Below, in pieces: positions 23,353 to 27,988 of a stretch of DNA of 27,988 nt. The notes beneath the pieces were generated by a model. It was not told the DNA's origin. It worked only from the letters and a program-made list of their open reading frames with translations, and did not search any database. Every line of letters starts with the position of its first letter. Positions within the stretch are counted from its first letter, which is position 1. Origin of the DNA: Phycisphaerales bacterium UBA1161 (lineage in GTDB: Bacteria; Planctomycetota; Phycisphaerae; Tepidisphaerales; Tepidisphaeraceae); NCBI GenBank assembly GCA_002311745.1, contig DBZL01000062.1, forward strand, positions 1 through 27,988, in the 5' to 3' direction. The translations under genes were made by a program, and so were the position numbers.

Positions 23353-24795
23353 ATGCCCCCCGTAGGCCCCCAAGGCTCGCGCGGCGGTTTGATCACCGCG
23401 GTTGTCGTTTTCACCATCGGGTTCGTCACCTCGACCATCCTGGCCATTTATTACGGCGTGGCCCTGAGCAAAGCTCAGGACCAAATCAAGACCAACACCG
23501 AACGCACGCGATTGTTTTATGTGGAAAGCACCAGTCCGCAGGTGCAGCGCCTGCTGCAACTGGCCAAGACCAACGTCACCCTGCGCGAGCACTCGGCCCT
23601 GGCGGCCTCCATCTGGGAAACCCAGGAGCTGGCCGAAGCGCTGGTGGGCAAGGATTCGGCCTCCACCACACGGCCAACGGGCGCCATCGACAAGGCCCGC
23701 GACGCCTTGGCGGCGGCGCGCGACAAGCTCAACGGCATCCAGTTGCCTCCCGACATCGTCGGGGCGATCATCGCGTTGACCAATTACGCCACCGGTCAGC
23801 AGCAGCAGGTGACGGATCTGCGCAACACCCAACTCACCGCCGCCACCGATGCCGCCCAGCGCATCAAGGATGCCGAAGAGCTGACCCGCAAAGCGCAGGA
23901 GGACGTCGCCGCCGTCATCGCCGTCAAGCAGCAGGCCCTGGATGATGCCCAGAAGGCCCACCAGGAATACCAAAAACGCGCGGCCGAAGATCATCAGTTG
24001 ATGGACAAGCAGAGCCAGGAATACAACGCGGCCCTGCACAAGCACGAGGAGGTCGAGGCCAGCCTCAATAAGAAAATCGGTGACCTGGACAAGGAAATCG
24101 ACGCCTTCAAGGACCGCCTGGGTCATCGCCGCGTGGCCGTGGAAGAGCCGATCGTGCGCCAGCCCGACGGGCAAATTCTTTCCGTGGCCTCCGACGACGT
24201 CGTGTACATCAACCTGGGCCGCGCCGACCACGTCATCGAGGGCATGACCTTCCAGGTGTACGACCGGCGCACCGGAATCCCCAAGCTGGGCGACGGCATG
24301 AGCAAGGACAACATGCCCACCGGGTTGGCCTCCATCGAGGTCGAGCGCGTCAACGCCGACTCCAGCGAGTGCCGCGCCACCCTCCAGCCCAACCAGCACA
24401 TCTCCCAGGGCGACCTGATCGCCAATCTGATCTACGACCGCAACCTCAAGTACAACTTTTTCATCTACGGCAAGTTCGACCTGGCTCAGATGAATCGTCC
24501 CAACGACGCCGATCGCAACAAGATCATGGATCTGGTGCACCGCTGGGGCGGGCGCGTTCAGCGGGACATCAACGTCGATACCGACTTCGTCATCCTGGGC
24601 GCCGAGCCCACCGTTGACGACTTCACCTCAGAGCAGCTTCAGGACCCGTTTTACGTCCGCAAGAAGAACGACGAGGAAGCGGAGCTGAAGGCCTATGGCG
24701 ATCTGGTGACCAAAGCCACCGACCTGCACATTCCGGTGATGAACCAGAACCGCTTCCTCTATTTCATCGGATACTACGAAGCCGCCCAGCGGTAA
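23353..24795 (+). CDS. Membrane-anchored coiled-coil protein with BRCT-like C-terminal domain
   Basis: A 480-residue protein of unknown function. A single membrane helix lies at about 14-35 with Arg10 before it, predicting a short cytoplasmic N-terminus and an extracytoplasmic body. A long A/Q/E/K-rich helical region at about 150-258 predicts a coiled coil. Residues about 268-360 (ILSVASDDVVYINLGRADH, then VIEGMTFQVYDRR) resemble small beta-barrel domains of the FlgT-C type. Residues about 365-472 read like a BRCT fold: FIYGKFD, then RNKIMDLVHRWGGRVQ with the Gly-Gly turn, DTDFVILG, and a final aromatic helix. The ATG at 23353 has GGAGGA 5 bases before it. It looks like a single-gene unit. 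Confidence 0.8.
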   Translation: MPPVGPQGSRGGLITAVVVFTIGFVTSTILAIYYGVALSKAQDQIKTNTERTRLFYVESTSPQVQRLLQLAKTNVTLREHSALAASIWETQELAEALVGKDSASTTRPTGAIDKARDALAAARDKLNGIQLPPDIVGAIIALTNYATGQQQQVTDLRNTQLTAATDAAQRIKDAEELTRKAQEDVAAVIAVKQQALDDAQKAHQEYQKRAAEDHQLMDKQSQEYNAALHKHEEVEASLNKKIGDLDKEIDAFKDRLGHRRVAVEEPIVRQPDGQILSVASDDVVYINLGRADHVIEGMTFQVYDRRTGIPKLGDGMSKDNMPTGLASIEVERVNADSSECRATLQPNQHISQGDLIANLIYDRNLKYNFFIYGKFDLAQMNRPNDADRNKIMDLVHRWGGRVQRDINVDTDFVILGAEPTVDDFTSEQLQDPFYVRKKNDEEAELKAYGDLVTKATDLHIPVMNQNRFLYFIGYYEAAQR

Positions 24796-24882
24796 ACGCC
24801 GTTCGCGTCGTTTAGCGCGCACGCTTGCGCATGCCCGGGCGAGTTGAAATTTTTCACGTATCGCCTTGAACAGCAGAGGATT

Positions 24883-24905
24883 GCGATCAAAAATCGCGAT
24901 TTTTC
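24883..24905 (+). terminator. Terminator-like hairpin with T-run after the BRCT-like gene
   Basis: GCGAT pairs with ATCGC across a CAAAA loop (24883-24897), followed closely by a run of five Ts. The overlapping AAAAATCGCGATTTTT (24889-24904) is a perfect 16-bp palindrome, so termination could work on either strand. It lies about 90 bases after the gene's stop. Confidence 0.45.
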
Positions 24906-25268
24906 AAAAAAGATAGTTTTGCTCTGGGCGCTCGGACCGAACTGGAAGTGAAATTGGAGAAGCGGTTTTTGGCCGGCGAGCAGGAACGAAAAAGGAATTC
25001 GGCGATCGCCCGCGATTTTTCGCGTAAGGGTTGGCGTGATGTGGCCTTGGGGCGTGGCGGCTGAGCAAAAACCTTCACCCGCGTGAGGACATAAGGGGGT
25101 CTGCTTTTGGGCTCCAATGGTTTGAAGATTTGAGGGGGTCAAGAGTTGGGCCGCGCATCGGCCCTGTAGAGCATGCTCAATTCATATGTAGCGTCCGCGT
25201 CGCCGCCATTTGCGGCACAGGCTAGGCACGACGACGAGGAGTATCTGGCAGAACGATACGGCGAGGAG

Positions 25269-25349
25269 GAGGAACGACGCATGGGCCGTAAATGGCGACG
25301 ACCCTTCGGGTTGCGACCAAGCGGGTCGTTCGCGTCGTCATCGTTCCTC
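25269..25349. repeat. Nested inverted repeats, possible structured RNA
   Basis: GAGGAACGA (25269-25277) is the exact reverse complement of TCGTTCCTC (25341-25349). Inside, GACGACCC (25297-25304) pairs with GGGTCGTT (25323-25330) with one G-T wobble, and the inner loop can fold further (GGT/ACC). The result is an 81-base stem-loop. No known RNA family was recognised. Confidence 0.4.
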
Positions 25350-25409
25350 GGAGGGTCGTGAAATTATCAGACGCCCGCGGCGTTCGCGGGGTCATACGTG
25401 AAGAAGGAC

Positions 25410-25424
25410 GGCGGCTGCGCCGCC
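25410..25424. repeat. GC hairpin, 6-bp stem with triloop
   Basis: GGCGGC and GCCGCC pair across TGC. It belongs to the inverted-repeat-rich middle of the gene-poor region. Confidence 0.35.
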
Positions 25425-25771
25425 GACGATTGGAGGCTCTCCCCCCGGAAGACACCGTAGCAAGAAAGCCGTTGTCTTCTGATGGGGAGAAATTGGCCAA
25501 ACTCTCATAGCGGGCGGTACAAAGATTGGGGGCAGGCCACCCCTTTTTACACGTCTTATAATAACCCCGCCAGTAGTTCAAAACAACCTGATGTAATCAT
25601 GTTGTCGGAATATGCAAATTCATTCAACATTCTATAACTACATGCCGCTGAACCGCTTACCGAAATCTGCCCACAGACTTCAAATGTGGCCTCGAAATTG
25701 CAGTGGAGGTCTTGGTGAGAATGGGAATCGGTCCCGAATCGAGAATTGGGAATCATTTCGGGGAGAGGATA

Positions 25772-27850
25772 ATGCCACGTCACGTCTTGCTCATTGCCGC
25801 TGCGTTGAGTTTCTTTGCAGCCTTTTCAATTCCGTCTTTGGCCCCCGCTCAAAGCGTGGTCAGCGGATATTGGGATCCTGCACAAGGCGGTAACGGACAC
25901 AGTTACGCGGTTGTGACACTGCCACAGCGCATCTCGTGGACAGATGCTCAGTCAATAGCGACTCAGGAGGGAGGCTATTTAGCGGCTATTACATCCGATG
26001 CCGAGAACTCCTTCGTGTATTCGCTTGGAGGGGGCAATCGCTTATGGCTTGGAGGATATCAACCGCCGGGATCGCAAGAACCCGCAGGGGGGTGGACTTG
26101 GGTAACCGGAGAACCCTTCACATATATCAACTGGAATGCAGGCGAACCCGACAATCATGGCGACGCTGGCCCCGAAGACCAACTTACAATGGACCTCGGC
26201 ACTCCAAAATGGAATGATTTGAATCAAAATCAAACTGGCTTTGGTGTTGAAAGCTATGCGGTGGAATTCAACACGCAGATTCTTCGGCAGGTAGCCACGA
26301 CGCAAACGCCCGCAGCATCGCTTACAAATACGTACAAGCCAGCGCCTGCAAATCTCATGGTATTCAGTCCAACAGCCAAAACCTTTCAGAGTGGCCTCAA
26401 TATTAATCTGAATCTGCCGACGGTTGTTGTGACCCTCGGCTGGAAGGAAAAGTATACAGACTGGCCGACTGCGATGGCAAAAGAACTTCCGGGGGCAGGC
26501 GTCAACTACAATGTTCTTGCGTGGGATTGGTCCAGTGACGCTGATACGAGCAATCTAGGCCAATCCGCCTCGCGCGCCGCAAATCAAGGTGCTGCTCTCG
26601 GTGAAAGCCTGACGACGACCTTGGGATCAAACTACGCGCAAAGCGTACATTTCATTGGCCATAGTCTCGGCACACTTGTGAACTCCGAGGCTATCAGTGT
26701 GCTTCACAGTCACGATTCGAAGGTGCAGATTCAAGATACGCTGCTTGATGAAGCCTCTATAGCAAACCAACTTGCCTCTGGCACACAAACCCCCCTCTAT
26801 TTGGTGAATCCCTTTCCAACTCATGGGAGCACCGTGTCGACTGAGAATTACGTCTCATCGTTTGGCACTTTACACACCGATGCGACCAATATCATTTTGC
26901 AACATGATCCCTCAAATGCGTTGGCCAAGACCAACCCGAAGTACTGGATAAATTTCCATTCCTATCCAATCCAGTGGTACGAATCGACGATTGCGAATCC
27001 CTCGCTGAATTCACTTGGCTATGCGGGAGCTATCGAAACTGGCAACACTGGCGGCCCAGCGTACCAGTCCGGCACCTATTATTTGCAGGACCCTTCCAGC
27101 GAATTCACATTGACGTCAAAATCATTAGATGATGCGGCACAGATTTTGGAGAATCGCAATAATCAACAACTCAGCATCCTTCAAGGCGGCAATTCTGAAA
27201 GCGCCGTCGGTGCCTTTGAAAATTTATTCGCCGGCACTATTGCAGGTGTGTCAACACAGCAACTTACTGGCGCAATTCAGTATGAGAATAACGTGCTCAT
27301 AGATTTGCGTCAGACCCAGAACGGCACACAGACAATCTTGACACCACAAATCACTCTCACAAAAGAACCGATTGTGGTACTCGCGGCCGCACGGACAGCT
27401 GCTGCCAGCAGTCCGCCTTCATCCAATATGACCCCTAGCAGCGCTGCCTCGTCCACCTCGTCCTCATATGCATGGATTCCAATCACGATCCCCTCAAGTG
27501 TGCAATATCTGAGTCTTGACTTCACATTTCATAACCTAAGTCCTGGTGATCTGCTGAGCCTCGGAGTAAACGATGTGCCTGTCTTTCAATTGGAAGATCA
27601 GTTTGGGGCTGATGCCGTAACTGAAAACACCGGTCTTCTGGATGTATCCCAGTGGTCAGGACAAGATGTGCAATTGTTCCTTGGCCTTGTCGCTGCCGAT
27701 GACAACAATGCTGGTGGTGCAATTACGATAGACAGCATTTCATTCGCATCGGTTCCCGAACCAGCGACACTGTTCATATTGATGGCTGGCGTGTTCGCAA
27801 TCGGCCGACGCTCTCGTCTTCGGTCAAAGATAAATGCTGCGCGTCAGTAG
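25772..27850 (+). CDS. Secreted C-type lectin / alpha-beta hydrolase-like protein with PEP-CTERM anchor
   Basis: A 692-residue exported protein. The signal peptide (residues 1-27) ends near PAQS. A C-type lectin-like domain at about 38-168 has the WLGGYQ core, the ligand-site EPD at 125-127 and WND at 147-149. An alpha/beta-hydrolase-like region at about 215-430 has the nucleophile elbow GHSLG with Ser298. A Ser/Ala/Thr/Pro-rich linker leads to a beta-rich domain, then VPEP at 661-664, a hydrophobic helix and an Arg-rich tail, the PEP-CTERM signal for exosortase sorting. The ATG at 25772 is favoured over 25703 because GGGAGAGG precedes it and the signal peptide starts there. Base composition is visibly AT-richer than the hopanoid genes, hinting at transfer. 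The substrate is unknown. Confidence 0.85.
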   Translation: MPRHVLLIAAALSFFAAFSIPSLAPAQSVVSGYWDPAQGGNGHSYAVVTLPQRISWTDAQSIATQEGGYLAAITSDAENSFVYSLGGGNRLWLGGYQPPGSQEPAGGWTWVTGEPFTYINWNAGEPDNHGDAGPEDQLTMDLGTPKWNDLNQNQTGFGVESYAVEFNTQILRQVATTQTPAASLTNTYKPAPANLMVFSPTAKTFQSGLNINLNLPTVVVTLGWKEKYTDWPTAMAKELPGAGVNYNVLAWDWSSDADTSNLGQSASRAANQGAALGESLTTTLGSNYAQSVHFIGHSLGTLVNSEAISVLHSHDSKVQIQDTLLDEASIANQLASGTQTPLYLVNPFPTHGSTVSTENYVSSFGTLHTDATNIILQHDPSNALAKTNPKYWINFHSYPIQWYESTIANPSLNSLGYAGAIETGNTGGPAYQSGTYYLQDPSSEFTLTSKSLDDAAQILENRNNQQLSILQGGNSESAVGAFENLFAGTIAGVSTQQLTGAIQYENNVLIDLRQTQNGTQTILTPQITLTKEPIVVLAAARTAAASSPPSSNMTPSSAASSTSSSYAWIPITIPSSVQYLSLDFTFHNLSPGDLLSLGVNDVPVFQLEDQFGADAVTENTGLLDVSQWSGQDVQLFLGLVAADDNNAGGAITIDSISFASVPEPATLFILMAGVFAIGRRSRLRSKINAARQ

Positions 27851-27988
27851 GGGATTTAGTGTTTCCGGCAATAACCTCGGTTGTTCGCGTCATTGGCTAA
27901 GAAGCCGGAAGGGGGTCACCCGTTAATGGCATCAAATTAAGCTCAACTCCGCGCCGGAACTGTATTTAGAGCTTCTAAAAATGGCCAT
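27851..27988. other. Window end, no gene recognised
   Basis: These 138 bases follow the lectin-hydrolase stop and are AT-richer than most of the window. No gene start, tRNA or clear terminator is seen. The right-hand gene, if any, starts outside the window. Confidence 0.5.

Larger units (their letters stand above)
24796..25771. other. Gene-poor intergenic region (976 bases)
   Basis: No open frame here has a convincing combination of start site, length and recognisable protein. The left part (to about 25160) is AT-richer and carries a terminator-like hairpin near 24883. The middle part (25200-25510) is GC-rich and full of inverted repeats, including a possible structured element at 25269-25349 and a triloop hairpin at 25410-25424. 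A perfect TATAAT lies at 25557-25562, about 210 bases before the lectin gene, without a good -35 box. The segment may hold degraded genes, an unrecognised RNA or repeat sequence. Confidence 0.6.

Noticed and set aside
24774..25142. A 122-codon minus-strand frame after the BRCT-like gene
   Set aside because: It overlaps the end of a supported gene, spans the terminator-like hairpin and shows no recognised domain. A degraded gene cannot be excluded.
25200..25500. CRISPR array in the repeat-rich gap
   Set aside because: There are inverted repeats but no evenly spaced direct repeats with unique spacers, and no cas genes nearby.
25292..25510. A 72-codon plus-strand frame rich in R and V
   Set aside because: It has no ribosome site, and its sequence is explained by the inverted repeats of the region.
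27890..27988. Possible insertion-sequence end at the right edge
   Set aside because: The AT-rich edge looked IS-like, but no terminal inverted repeat or transposase frame can be seen within the window.

Overview
The window is high-GC bacterial DNA, most consistent with a planctomycete of the Phycisphaerae type. This rests on a near-complete hopanoid locus with the HpnC-HpnD-HpnE route to squalene, a zinc-ribbon membrane protein, a type II secretion/pseudopilin pair and a PEP-CTERM secreted protein. The taxonomic call is an inference from gene content, not from a marker phylogeny. No rRNA, tRNA or CRISPR array was seen.

Layout. 1-2090: end of a secretion/pilus operon (a possible 3' tail of an upstream gene, a GspF/PilC platform protein and a GspG-like pseudopilin), ending in a convergent gap with a G-quadruplex motif, a strong hairpin and two 22-bp palindromic repeats. 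2071-3944: a zinc-ribbon multipass membrane protein and a divergent small secreted coiled-coil protein. 3941-16412: hopanoid locus in several transcription units. These are hpnG (-), hpnH plus a small Sm-like protein (+), a PIN toxin/antitoxin pair (-), squalene-hopene cyclase (-), hpnO-hpnN (+), and hpnE, hpnD, hpnC (-). 16420-20630: terC, upp and polA, on the same strand and directly upstream of hpnC, so the squalene genes may be read from a housekeeping transcript. 20666-23158: a three-gene ABC importer (ATPase, permease, NMT1/THI5-like lipoprotein). 23201-24795: a candidate promoter and structured leader before a membrane-anchored coiled-coil protein with a BRCT-like C-terminus. 24796-25771: a long gene-poor gap with several inverted repeats. 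25772-27850: a visibly AT-richer gene for a secreted C-type lectin / alpha-beta hydrolase / PEP-CTERM protein.

How the genes work together. HpnC and HpnD would make hydroxysqualene from farnesyl diphosphate through presqualene diphosphate, and HpnE would reduce it to squalene. Squalene-hopene cyclase makes the hopane skeleton. HpnH adds a 5'-deoxyadenosyl group, HpnG removes adenine, HpnO makes the amino-hopanoid, and HpnN moves hopanoids between membranes. hpnA, hpnB and hpnI/J/K are not in this window. The less familiar parts are the Sm-like protein after hpnH, the predicted extracytoplasmic BRCT-like domain, the structured intergenic elements, and the lectin-hydrolase surface protein in lower-GC DNA.
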